Source: Cryomorphaceae bacterium
GTDB lineage: Bacteria > Bacteroidota > Bacteroidia > Flavobacteriales_D > Crocinitomicaceae
Length of the DNA stretch: 11,441 nucleotides
Direction of reading: 5' to 3'
NCBI GenBank assembly: GCA_027485365.1
Contig: JAIXRD010000273.1
Coordinates: 1-11,441, forward strand
Below are positions 1-8,352 of this stretch, piece after piece (within the stretch, counting starts at the first letter, position 1; every line of letters begins with the position of its first letter). The notes under the pieces are model-generated. The model ran no database searches. It was not told the origin of the DNA and saw only the letters and a list, made by a program, of their open reading frames with translations. A program made the translations under genes and the position numbers.

Positions 1-1449
1 GCCGGCACGTCCTGGTCCACCATGGGTAAGCAAAGGCATTGGAGATCCATGTCCGGTACTTTCCTTAGCGCAACGTTCATTTAATACAAGAACTCTTCCA
101 TGCATACTTCCGGCTCCCAATACATAATCCATCGCTTCCTGGTCGTCAGGTGTAACTATAGAAGAAACTAAGGATCCTTTACCCATCCGTGCTAAGGAAA
201 TGGCATCCTCTAATGACTTATATGGCATTAAGGTAGAAACCGGTCCGAAGCATTCTATGTCGTGCACATCGGTATTGATAAATGGATTATTGTTTCTGAA
301 TAAAATGGGAGAAAAGAACGCCCCTTGACTCGCGTCTGCACCGAGCACCTGAACCTCATCTATAGAACCAAATACGATTTCCTGAGATTTCGCCAAAAGG
401 GTAGCATTTTCTCGTACGCGCTCTACTTGTAGTTTTGTGGCTAATGCCCCCATGCGAACCCCTTCTACCGAGGGATTACCAACCGCAGTAGATGCTAAGC
501 GTTTACTTAATGCGAATTGCACCTCATCTATTAATGAATCTGGAACTAAAATTCTGCGAACGGCCGTACACTTTTGACCTGCTTTCACGGTGATTTCCTT
601 GCTCACTTCTTTGATAAATAAATCAAATTCTGCCGTCCCGGGTACTGCTTTTTCGCCTAGGATACAGGCATTAAGGGAATCTGCTTCTAAATTGAAAGAA
701 ACGCTGCGGTCGGCAATTTGCGGAAGGCCTTTCAGTATTTTTCCTGTTTTTGCAGAACCCGTAAACGTTACGGTATCTTCCGTTTGTACATGATCAATAA
801 TACCACGACCTAAGCCAACGATTAATTGAAGCGAACCTTCGGGTAAAATGTTAGAAGCAATAATGTCTCGGACAACAACTTCGGTTAAAAAGCTCGTGTA
901 TTCGGAAGGCTTAACCACGGCAGGGACACCCGCCATTAGGTTAACCGCAATTTTCTCAAGCATTCCCCATATTGGAAAATTAAAGGCATTGATGTGCACA
1001 GCAACACCCTGCTTTGGCAACATAATGTGATGCCCAATGAAGGTTCCATTTTTGGATAAGGGAGCAGCCACTCCATCTACATAATAAGGTAGATCCGGGA
1101 ATTGTCGTCTCAAGGATGCATTGGCAAAGAGATTTCCAATTCCCCCTTCGATATCAATCCAGGAATCAATTCGCGTAGCTCCGGTAAGGGCACTAATCTC
1201 ATAGTATTTTTCTTTACGTTCCATTAAATGGAGCGCAAGAGCTTTTAACATCCGACCACGTTCCTGAAACGTCATTTTACGTAAGGGATGTCCTCCTACC
1301 GTTCTTCCGTAGTTCAATACCTCAGAAAAATTAATTCCAGCACTCGAAACTTCACCAATCTTGGCGCCCGATATGGCATTGAATTGCTCTGTTTCAACAC
1401 CGTCACCACTGACCCATTGTCCTAAAATGTAATTTTGAAATGTTTGCAT
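1..1449 (-). CDS. paaZ: PaaZ-type aldehyde dehydrogenase / oxepin-CoA hydrolase, partial (3' end off window)
   Basis: The first 483 codons read open from an ATG at 1449 to the window edge with no stop. The translation is the aldehyde dehydrogenase half of PaaZ. The oxyanion-hole Asn is N157 in HINAFNFP, the NADP-fold motif FTGS lies at 229-232, the general base Glu is E255 in FNLEADS, and the catalytic Cys is C294 in AGQKCTAVRR. These positions match E. coli PaaZ E256 and C295 almost exactly. The visible end, THGGPGRAG, is typical of PaaZ. In the known enzyme (about 680 residues) a C-terminal MaoC-like hydratase domain opens oxepin-CoA, and this domain oxidises the semialdehyde with NADP+ in cytosolic phenylacetate breakdown. 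The hydratase would lie left of base 1, so I cannot say that it is present. A stand-alone PaaN-like dehydrogenase is the alternative. The gene lies 53 bases after mfd on the same strand, with no clear promoter of its own. Confidence 0.9.
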   Translation of the reverse strand, partial: MQTFQNYILGQWVSGDGVETEQFNAISGAKIGEVSSAGINFSEVLNYGRTVGGHPLRKMTFQERGRMLKALALHLMERKEKYYEISALTGATRIDSWIDIEGGIGNLFANASLRRQFPDLPYYVDGVAAPLSKNGTFIGHHIMLPKQGVAVHINAFNFPIWGMLEKIAVNLMAGVPAVVKPSEYTSFLTEVVVRDIIASNILPEGSLQLIVGLGRGIIDHVQTEDTVTFTGSAKTGKILKGLPQIADRSVSFNLEADSLNACILGEKAVPGTAEFDLFIKEVSKEITVKAGQKCTAVRRILVPDSLIDEVQFALSKRLASTAVGNPSVEGVRMGALATKLQVERVRENATLLAKSQEIVFGSIDEVQVLGADASQGAFFSPILFRNNNPFINTDVHDIECFGPVSTLMPYKSLEDAISLARMGKGSLVSSIVTPDDQEAMDYVLGAGSMHGRVLVLNERCAKESTGHGSPMPLLTHGGPGRAG

Positions 1450-1502
1450 TAGCTATTCGTTTTTCTATTGTAAATTTAATTAAAGATTGCAGACGAATCC
1501 TA

Positions 1503-4500
1503 TCAATTCTCCCCCTTCAATGCCATCAATTTTTCATAGGCATCTTTAATGTGTAGAATGGGTTCAATCACCAAGCGAAGTTTATCATCTTTTTGAACGA
1601 GTCGATACCCATTGCCCATGGCATTGATTCGATGCAGGAGGAGCGTAAACGCCTCGGTTTCGTAAAATGGGGATTGTGGATTAGAAATAAAAGACCCAAC
1701 TAATTTTCCAGATTTAACCACTAAACGCTCCATTCCCAATTCTTGCGCTAACCATCGCAATTGAAATGAAAACAAGAGTTCTTTTCCTGCTTTTGGAATT
1801 GGGCCAAAGCGATCAATAAGCTCTTTCCTGAAATTATCAAGATCGGCTTCGGTTTTTAAATTATCTAGGGCCTGGTATAAACTTAGGCGTTCAGCAACAT
1901 TATTGACATAGGTATCTGGCAGTCGGACCTCAAAATCTGATTCAAAAACACACTCGTTGACAAACCCATTAAAATTATCGGTGGTCCGTTCATCGAACAG
2001 CGTTTTGAATTCTGTTTCTCGCAATTCTTGAAGTGCTTCATTGAGGATTTTCTGATACATTTCAAAGCCTATTTCCGATATAAAGCCGCTCTGTTCGCCC
2101 CCAAGCATATTCCCCGCGCCTCGAATATCCAAATCCTTCATAGCAATGTTAAACCCACTGCCTAAATCCGAAAACTGCACCAAGGCTTCCAAGCGTTTTC
2201 TTGCTTCTGAATTTAAGACACTAAAACGTGGCGCAATGAGGTAACAGAAGCCTTTTTTATTACTTCGTCCAACCCGACCTCTCAATTGATGTAAATCACT
2301 TAAGCCAAATTGATGCGCCTCATTGATGATGATGGTATTGGCATTTGAAATATCAATTCCTGACTCTATAATGGTGGTAGCCAAGAGCACGTCATAATTA
2401 CCTTCCATAAAGTCCATCATGACTTTTTCTAACTTTTCTCCATCCATTTGGCCGTGACCTATTCCCACGCGTAAGCCCGGGCACAAGCGCTGTAATAAAC
2501 CTGAAATTTCCATTAAGTTAGACACCCGATTATTCACGAAAAACACTTGTCCTCCCCGACTCACTTCGTAAGAAATGGCATCCCGGATAATTTCTTCGTC
2601 GAAGGAAATAATCTCTGTTAGTACAGGTTGGCGGTTCGGAGGAGGCGTATTAATGATGCTCAAATCACGTGCGCCCATCAACGAAAACTGTAGCGTTCTT
2701 GGAATGGGTGTAGCCGTTAAGGTTAAGGTGTCTACGGTGGCCCGAATCGTTTTTAATTTATCCTTTACCGCAACACCAAATTTTTGTTCCTCATCAATGA
2801 TCATGAGTCCGAGGTCCTTGAATTTCACCTTACCGGCCACAATCGCATGCGTTCCAATGAGTATATCAATTTTTCCCTCTTTTAAGCGCTGAAGGGTCTC
2901 GCTTGTATCTTTTGCCGATTTAAAGCGATTAATATAATCTACGGTGCACGGAAAATCTTTCAAACGCTCTTTGAAGGTTCGATAATGTTGCATAGAAAGA
3001 ATAGTTGTTGGCACCAATACCGCCACTTGTTTCCCATCACACACTGCTTTGAACGCCGCGCGCACCGCGACCTCTGTTTTACCAAAACCCACATCACCAC
3101 AAACCAAACGATCCATGGGTAAGGCGGATTCCATATCTTTTTTTACATCCTGCGTAGCTTTAAATTGATCTTGTGTGTCCTCATACATAAAAGAGGCTTC
3201 CAACTCATTTTGCAAATAAGAATCTGGAGAGAATGAAAATCCCGGTTGGGCCTTTCGTGTAGCATATAACTGAATCAAGTCATAGGCCAGCTCCTTTATC
3301 TTCTTCTTGGTCTTATTCTTTAAGGTTGCCCAAGCTTGCGTTCCTAACTTGTTAACTTTTGGAATGGCCCCTTCTTTTCCGGTAAACTTCGATATGCGAT
3401 GCAGCGAGTGAATTCCAACATACAACACATCGCCGTCTTTATACACTAAACGAACAGCTTCTTGAGGCTTTCCATTGACATCAATTGTTTCAAGGCCGGA
3501 AAACATCCCCACCCCGTGATCAATGTGGGTAACATAATCTCCTTTTTGAAGGTTATACAATTCCTTGAGGGTAAGTGCTTGGCTGGCTTGACGAAACCCT
3601 TCTTTCAATTGAAAGCGGTGGTATCGTTCAAACACTTGATGGTCTGTATAACAAAGTAATTTTTGCGCAGGAAGAATAAACCCTTCATGCAAGGCGAAAT
3701 GGTTTCGGATGATTGGTATTCCGTCACCTGTATCTTCAAAAATTTGTTCTAAGCGTTCGAGTTGTCGAGGTTGGTTAGAAAAAAAATGAAGGGTGTATCC
3801 CTCCGTTGCATATTGCGTAAGGTCTTTTCTAAGCAGGTCGAAGTTTTTATTGAACGCGGGCTGTGCAATCGATTTAAAAACGACCGATGCTTTAATGTTT
3901 ATATTTACTGCTTTACCCCAGTGAATGGCCTGTATTTTAGCTAATGAATCATGCAATTGAACTCGATCCAAAAACAAATCCTCAGGAGGCGTTAATGGAA
4001 TTGTACTGCTTGATTTTGTAAAAATTGTTTTCGCCTTATCAAACATGCTGGAAATCGTATCTTCAAAGACTTCAACATTATGAATCCAGCACATCGCATC
4101 ACTTCCGAGGTAGGAAAACAAATCAGAAACTTCGGCTAATAAATGGCTTGATTGAACATTTGGAATGACATTGAAAAAACTGTAATTGGCTTGAGAACGT
4201 TGTGATGTGGCATCAAATCCTCGAATTGTTTCAACCTCATCGCCAAAAAATTCGATTCTAAAGGGGTGGTCGGCAGAAAATGAAAAGACATCTAAAATTC
4301 CTCCACGAATTGCAAATTGTCCGGGATGGTAAACAAAATCCACGCGGTCGAAGCCGTATTCTAACAGTAATTCATTTAAAAAGTCAACCGTATACTCCTT
4401 TCCAACCTCAATTTTCATGATGTGATTCACCAGTTTTCGTTGGGTGGGCACTTTTTCAAATAAGGCTTCCGGATAGGTAATAATGAGCACTTTTTTATCT

Positions 4501-4844
4501 GAGTTCATGCGCTCTAAGACTTCAGCGCGATAGACTACATTCGCATTATCTGTATCCTCTACCTGGTAAGGATTTTTCATTGATGCGGGGAAGAACAAGG
4601 CTTTTTCATTGCTACCACATATTCCTTGTAAATCATTTAAGAAATAGGCTGCGGCTTCTTTATCTTCAAGAATAAATAAATGTTTTCCGCCTTTAACTTC
4701 TGCTGTAGCTGCCGCGTAAAAGGCTAAAGATGAGCCAACTAAGCCTTCCCATTGGAGCGTTTTTTCCCCACCACGCAATACGTTTAGCGTTGCTGAAATT
4801 TCCGGAGATTGCTGAACAATCGAAAGCGCCGAGCGGTTTTCCAT
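1503..4844 (-). CDS. mfd: Transcription-repair coupling factor Mfd
   Basis: This is a full-length Mfd of 1113 residues, against about 1150 in E. coli. It is the ATP-driven translocase that removes RNA polymerase stalled at DNA damage and recruits UvrA. The order of parts fits: a degenerate UvrB-like N-terminal region (about 1-350), then the RNA-polymerase-interaction domain opening with GDYVTHIDHGVG at 435. The RecG-like motor follows, with Walker A GDVGFGKT (583-590), the DEEQ box (684-687), TATP (710-713) and the arginine-finger motif QLRGRVGR (853-860). The TRCF C-terminal domain begins near 975 (TYVNNVAERLSLYQAL). I chose the ATG at 4844. A TTG at 4865 is in frame seven codons upstream, but neither start has a clear ribosome binding site. 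The gene begins about 42 bases after the fbp stop and ends in TGA. The helicase motifs are intact, so it should be active. Confidence 0.97.
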   Translation of the reverse strand: MENRSALSIVQQSPEISATLNVLRGGEKTLQWEGLVGSSLAFYAAATAEVKGGKHLFILEDKEAAAYFLNDLQGICGSNEKALFFPASMKNPYQVEDTDNANVVYRAEVLERMNSDKKVLIITYPEALFEKVPTQRKLVNHIMKIEVGKEYTVDFLNELLLEYGFDRVDFVYHPGQFAIRGGILDVFSFSADHPFRIEFFGDEVETIRGFDATSQRSQANYSFFNVIPNVQSSHLLAEVSDLFSYLGSDAMCWIHNVEVFEDTISSMFDKAKTIFTKSSSTIPLTPPEDLFLDRVQLHDSLAKIQAIHWGKAVNINIKASVVFKSIAQPAFNKNFDLLRKDLTQYATEGYTLHFFSNQPRQLERLEQIFEDTGDGIPIIRNHFALHEGFILPAQKLLCYTDHQVFERYHRFQLKEGFRQASQALTLKELYNLQKGDYVTHIDHGVGMFSGLETIDVNGKPQEAVRLVYKDGDVLYVGIHSLHRISKFTGKEGAIPKVNKLGTQAWATLKNKTKKKIKELAYDLIQLYATRKAQPGFSFSPDSYLQNELEASFMYEDTQDQFKATQDVKKDMESALPMDRLVCGDVGFGKTEVAVRAAFKAVCDGKQVAVLVPTTILSMQHYRTFKERLKDFPCTVDYINRFKSAKDTSETLQRLKEGKIDILIGTHAIVAGKVKFKDLGLMIIDEEQKFGVAVKDKLKTIRATVDTLTLTATPIPRTLQFSLMGARDLSIINTPPPNRQPVLTEIISFDEEIIRDAISYEVSRGGQVFFVNNRVSNLMEISGLLQRLCPGLRVGIGHGQMDGEKLEKVMMDFMEGNYDVLLATTIIESGIDISNANTIIINEAHQFGLSDLHQLRGRVGRSNKKGFCYLIAPRFSVLNSEARKRLEALVQFSDLGSGFNIAMKDLDIRGAGNMLGGEQSGFISEIGFEMYQKILNEALQELRETEFKTLFDERTTDNFNGFVNECVFESDFEVRLPDTYVNNVAERLSLYQALDNLKTEADLDNFRKELIDRFGPIPKAGKELLFSFQLRWLAQELGMERLVVKSGKLVGSFISNPQSPFYETEAFTLLLHRINAMGNGYRLVQKDDKLRLVIEPILHIKDAYEKLMALKGEN

Positions 4845-4886
4845 GCGGGGCTCAAAGGTAGGCAATCAAAAGAAAATGAATACGAA

Positions 4887-5888
4887 TTATTTCAAAAAAG
4901 ACATGGCTTTTTCCACCATAAGTTTGGATCCAACAAAGTAAGGTACACGCTGATGTAAACTTGTTGGAACAATTTCCATGATTCGGGTTTTTCCGGTGGT
5001 CGCTAAGCCACCGGCTTGTTCAGCAAGAAAGGCTAAGGGATTACATTCATACAATAAACGCAACCTGCCTTCGGGTGATGCTTCCACCGCTGGGTAGATA
5101 TAAATCCCCCCTTTAATTAGATTTCTATGGAAATCTGCCACTAAGGAACCTATATATCTCCCAGAATATGGCATTCCGGTTTGATTTTCTCTACTTTGAC
5201 AATACTGAATATAGTTAACCAAACCTGGGTCACATTCATTGATGTTTCCTTCATTCATTGCATATAAACGACCATTTTCAGGCATTTGCATGGATGGATG
5301 TGAAAGACAATATTCGCCAATCGAAGGGTCGAGGGTAAATCCATGAACTCCTTTTCCGGTGGTATAAACCAACATGGTAGAGGAACCATATAGTACATAC
5401 CCTGCGGCAACTTGAGCGGTTCCTGATTGAAGCATGTCATCAAGGGTTGCCGGACTCCCCACATCGGAAACTCTTCTGTAAATTGAAAAAATGGTGCCTA
5501 TGGAAACATTTACATCAATGTTACTTGAGCCGTCAAGTGGATCAAACAGAACGACATACTTTCCTTGTTTAGCAGCTTCAGAATCGAAGGCAACAAAGTC
5601 ATCATTTTCTTCGGAAGCAATTCCACAAATAACGCCACTGGCCGAAAAGGCTTTAATAAAGGCATCATCTGCAAAAACATCTAATTTTTGTTGGGCTTCT
5701 CCCTGCACGTTTATGTTCCCTTGTGCCCCTAGAATGTGATCCGCCAAGCCAGCCATTCGCACGTCGCGACTTATAAGTTTTGACGCCAGTGCTATGTCAT
5801 TGAGGATTGAAGATAATTCACCGGTAGCAAAAGGAAAATCCTGCTGATTCAGCAGGATAAACTCGTTTAAGGTAATTAATTTTGACAT
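4887..5888 (-). CDS. fbp: Fructose-1,6-bisphosphatase class I
   Basis: 333 residues, the usual length for class I FBPase. It hydrolyses fructose 1,6-bisphosphate to fructose 6-phosphate, the committed cytosolic step of gluconeogenesis. The metal and phosphate site is complete: D70, E93-E94 in SEEND, the signature FDPLDGSSNID (115-125) with D116 and D119, and E281 in LLYECNPLAF. Residues at the AMP-inhibition site of the mammalian and E. coli enzymes also look kept: T22 and E24 in ATGELSSIL, K110-Y111 just before the signature, and an Arg in SIYRRV. Allosteric control by AMP is therefore plausible, but this is inferred from alignment by eye. It starts 5 bases after the stop of the stress-protein gene, so the two are very probably co-transcribed, and mfd follows after about 42 bases. 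Confidence 0.97.
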   Translation of the reverse strand: MSKLITLNEFILLNQQDFPFATGELSSILNDIALASKLISRDVRMAGLADHILGAQGNINVQGEAQQKLDVFADDAFIKAFSASGVICGIASEENDDFVAFDSEAAKQGKYVVLFDPLDGSSNIDVNVSIGTIFSIYRRVSDVGSPATLDDMLQSGTAQVAAGYVLYGSSTMLVYTTGKGVHGFTLDPSIGEYCLSHPSMQMPENGRLYAMNEGNINECDPGLVNYIQYCQSRENQTGMPYSGRYIGSLVADFHRNLIKGGIYIYPAVEASPEGRLRLLYECNPLAFLAEQAGGLATTGKTRIMEIVPTSLHQRVPYFVGSKLMVEKAMSFLK

Positions 5889-5893
5889 CTTAA

Positions 5894-6715
5894 TTAATCA
5901 AACCAAGCGCCATAGATTTCAGTTGTTTCAACTGGATTCAAAATAAGCGTTGGAATTAGTGCGTCGTTTGTAATGATAGCTTGCTCATAACTCGTAGTGA
6001 ACACGCCAAGTATTCCTTGACGATTTAAATTCATAATTGAAATTAAATCAGCATCAATACTTACGGAGTAACGTATAACTTCATGGTCAAAATCTTTCCC
6101 TGGTAACACGGAAGAATCCATTTCTATACCAAGTTCTTTAAAATAAGACTCGGCAAAAAGAATATTTGTTTCTACTTGATATTTTAAATAAGAGTCGGTT
6201 TCTTCTGGAGTTACAATATGCACCTTAGACGAGAAATATCTAGCTAATTTTGCAACGATGGCTAATTTTTGTTTGGTTTCCTTGTGCAAATCCAATGGAA
6301 CTACAATGTTCTTATATCCGCCTGATTTCGGTGCTTTCTCCTGCACAATGATAAACGGTGTTGGCGAACTCGTAACAACTCGTAAGGCGTTACTGCCCAC
6401 AACGTGTTGCCAGCCGTGCGCTCCATGTGTTCCCATAAAAATCATTTCTGCTTGATGTTCTGCAGCGAATTCAGCGATACTCGTAAAAATATTACCAATT
6501 CTAACATTATTTGTCAAGGTAATTCCCTCCACAGTATGCGCGGCGATTATCTCATCTATTTTATCCGTTGCTGAAGCTATGTCCTCTTGTTTCTCTACAA
6601 CATGAAGAATATGAATCGTAGTATTAACTCGTTTCGAAGTTTCAATGGCATGATTGAGTGCAACTGTTGCAACTTGAGTAAAATCATGAGGTACAATAAA
6701 TGACTTGTGTTTCAT
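5894..6715 (-). CDS. Tandem universal stress protein (UspA family)
   Basis: 273 residues with two Usp folds in a row, roughly 1-127 and 134-262. The first has the family opening (IVPHDF, 7-12) and a nucleotide-binding loop MGTHGAHGWQHVVGSNA (94-110). The glycines are spaced G-2x-G-8x-G-S, one residue shorter than the classical G-2x-G-9x-G(S/T). The second opens with NIVVPLDL (136-143) but has no glycine loop; its C-terminal part instead reads TSYEQAIITNDALIPTLILNP. Thus only the first half is likely to bind ATP. Such proteins are cytosolic and linked to starvation and stress survival; the molecular role is unknown. I chose the ATG at 6715. The open frame continues to an ATG at 6754, but that stretch contains the predicted -7 promoter box, and the family fold begins right at the shorter start. 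It is followed 5 bases later by fbp. Confidence 0.9.
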   Translation of the reverse strand: MKHKSFIVPHDFTQVATVALNHAIETSKRVNTTIHILHVVEKQEDIASATDKIDEIIAAHTVEGITLTNNVRIGNIFTSIAEFAAEHQAEMIFMGTHGAHGWQHVVGSNALRVVTSSPTPFIIVQEKAPKSGGYKNIVVPLDLHKETKQKLAIVAKLARYFSSKVHIVTPEETDSYLKYQVETNILFAESYFKELGIEMDSSVLPGKDFDHEVIRYSVSIDADLISIMNLNRQGILGVFTTSYEQAIITNDALIPTLILNPVETTEIYGAWFD

Positions 6716-6732
6716 ATCAGTATAATTTAGAA

Positions 6733-6740
6733 CAAAGTTA
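6733..6740 (-). promoter_or_regulatory. Candidate -7 promoter box for the stress protein-fbp-mfd unit
   Basis: Read on the minus strand these bases are TAACTTTG, a full match to the Bacteroidota -7 consensus TAnnTTTG. They end 17 bases before the ATG at 6715, giving a very short leader. The expected -33 TTG at 17 to 23 bases upstream is missing. The only TTG nearby (minus strand, 6752-6754) is 11 bases away, so this half of the promoter is less convincing than the rightward one. Confidence 0.5.
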
Positions 6741-6741
6741 A

Positions 6742-6769
6742 TTGAAAGTAACAAGAATTAATAACTTTG
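6742..6769 (+). promoter_or_regulatory. Candidate Bacteroidota sigma-70-type promoter for the GH3 gene
   Basis: TTG at 6742-6744 is followed, after 17 bases, by TAACTTTG at 6762-6769. This fits the Bacteroidota housekeeping promoter pattern TTG-N17-23-TAnnTTTG. Transcription would begin near 6775, leaving a leader of about 45 to 50 bases before the ATG at 6823. The box overlaps the region needed by the leftward promoter, so the two probably compete for polymerase. Confidence 0.6.
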
Positions 6770-6822
6770 AGCCAGGTTATTTATATGATATTGGTCATGA
6801 TTAACTCAAACGCATAAGCCAT

Positions 6823-8352
6823 ATGAAAATCATTGGACGTTTAATAAAGAAGACTACGGAAATTGGATTCAAACGAATTAATCGTAAGCAACTCAGCTAT
6901 CAGCATCAGCTAAACACCCTAACCGAGTTGCTTAGCAAGGCTCAACATACAGAATTCGGGTTCTTTTATGATTTCAAAACCTTATTGAAAAGTAAGGATT
7001 CTGTGAGTAAGTTTCAATCTCACATTCCAATTATGGACTACGAAGAGTTTCATACGAGATGGCTGCAGCATACCATCGCTGGAAAAAGTGATTGCACTTG
7101 GCCCGGTAAAATCAAGTACTTTGCCTTATCATCAGGCACCACCGGTAGCCCGAGCAAACGCATTCCGGTTTCGATAGAGATGATTCGGTCATTTCAGCGG
7201 AGTAGTATTCGGCAATACGCCATTTTACATGCGCTGGATTTGAATGAGGAATTTTTCAGTGCATCTGGACTTGCCGTAGGAGGTTCCAGTAAGTTAAAGA
7301 AAATTGGGAATCGATTCGAAGGTGACCTCAGCGGCATATTAAAAAAACACACGTCCATTATTGTAAAACCGATAACAAAACCAAGCAATTCAATATCAGC
7401 AATTCCTGATTGGAATGATAAGCTTAATGCCATGGTAGAAAAAGCGCCGCAATGGAATATTGGAATTGTTGCTGGTATCCCAAGTTGGTGCATCATGCTC
7501 ATGGAACGTATTATAGAACGGTATAAGGTAGAAACCATTCATGACATTTGGCCAAACTTTAGGGTATACGTGCACGGGGGTGTTTACATGGATCCTTATG
7601 TGGGCCGTCTAGAAAAAATCTGTAGCAAGGAGGTGTACTTACTTGATACCTATTTGGCCAGTGAAGGATATTTCGCCTTCCAAACCTCCCCAAATGAAAA
7701 AGGGATGAAGCTTTTGCTTAACAATGGGATCTTTTTTGAATTTATTCCCTTCGATTCTAGATTTTTCAATGAAGATGGAGAATTGATCTCTAACTATAAA
7801 GCACTTACGGTAAGTGAAGTGAAGGAAGGGGTAGATTATGCCTTAGTGATATCAACAAATGCTGGACTTTGGCGCTATTTAATCGGAGATTTGGTTCGTT
7901 TTATTGATGTCCGTGAACACCGTTTAATTATTTCCGGTAGGATCAAACAATTCCTTAGCTTATGTGGTGAGCACCTTTCCTTAGATAATATAAATCAAGC
8001 ATTAACACGATTAAATACACCGAATCGCTTAATTGAACCGGAATTCACCATTTTCGTTGACAAAGAACTGCAGCTGCACCATTGGTTTGTGGAATTAGTT
8101 GATAACCAAGAGAATAGCGTGGAATTAATAAAAAAGATTGATAAGGAATTATCTCTCCTAAACGATGATTATTATTCTGCGAGGAAATATAACCTCAAAG
8201 ACCCTAAAATCACGTGTATACCTAAGGGAACCATTTATGCCTATATGAAATCTCTTGAAAAGCTCGGAGCACAAAACAAAATGCCACGCGTATTAAATGA
8301 TGCACAAGCAACCCGCTGGTTTGAGTTTCTGTCTGAAAACGGTATTGTTTAG
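6823..8352 (+). CDS. GH3-family acyl-adenylating enzyme
   Basis: 509 residues. It belongs to the GH3 family, a branch of the adenylating (ANL) superfamily best known from plant auxin- and jasmonate-amino acid synthetases. Visible motifs in order are the phosphate loop SSGTTGSPSK (103-112), the second motif YLASEG (277-282), which stands where plant GH3 proteins have an ASSE-like stretch, and YLIGDLVRF (352-360), the counterpart of YRxGD. The hinge ISGRIKQFLSLCGEHLS (370-386) follows, then the C-terminal lid motif NKMPRV (485-490) with the candidate catalytic Lys K486. All elements of an active enzyme seem present. By family knowledge it would activate a carboxylic acid with ATP and join it to an amine, often an amino acid. 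The true substrate in bacteria is not known and I do not assign one. There is no signal peptide, so it is cytosolic. It is the only plus-strand gene here, divergent from the stress protein and convergent with porP. Confidence 0.88.
   Translation: MKIIGRLIKKTTEIGFKRINRKQLSYQHQLNTLTELLSKAQHTEFGFFYDFKTLLKSKDSVSKFQSHIPIMDYEEFHTRWLQHTIAGKSDCTWPGKIKYFALSSGTTGSPSKRIPVSIEMIRSFQRSSIRQYAILHALDLNEEFFSASGLAVGGSSKLKKIGNRFEGDLSGILKKHTSIIVKPITKPSNSISAIPDWNDKLNAMVEKAPQWNIGIVAGIPSWCIMLMERIIERYKVETIHDIWPNFRVYVHGGVYMDPYVGRLEKICSKEVYLLDTYLASEGYFAFQTSPNEKGMKLLLNNGIFFEFIPFDSRFFNEDGELISNYKALTVSEVKEGVDYALVISTNAGLWRYLIGDLVRFIDVREHRLIISGRIKQFLSLCGEHLSLDNINQALTRLNTPNRLIEPEFTIFVDKELQLHHWFVELVDNQENSVELIKKIDKELSLLNDDYYSARKYNLKDPKITCIPKGTIYAYMKSLEKLGAQNKMPRVLNDAQATRWFEFLSENGIV

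Noticed and set aside
1471..1478. TAAATTTA before paaZ as a -7 promoter box
   Set aside because: It mismatches the final G of TAnnTTTG, and the nearest upstream TTG on that strand is about 25 bases away. The AT-rich spacer makes this easy to find by chance.
2575..2892. 105-residue plus-strand frame inside mfd
   Set aside because: It lies opposite the conserved helicase motifs of mfd and has no start signals of its own. It is a shadow frame.
4845..4865. TTG start adding seven residues to Mfd
   Set aside because: The ATG at 4844 is the better codon. The extra residues are not part of any Mfd feature I recognise and there is no ribosome binding site to favour TTG.
6716..6754. Upstream ATG extending the stress protein by 13 residues
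   Set aside because: The extension would be coded across the predicted promoter box, and Usp folds normally begin at the position given by the ATG at 6715.
6785..6817. Small reading frame upstream of the GH3 start (10 codons, or 6 from the inner ATG at 6797)
   Set aside because: It has no ribosome binding site, no codon pattern suggestive of a leader peptide (no runs of one amino acid), and no terminator/antiterminator structure. It is likely chance.
7194..7538. 114-residue open frame on the minus strand inside the GH3 gene
   Set aside because: It lies wholly opposite a well-recognised gene, and its translation resembles no family I know. It is a shadow frame.
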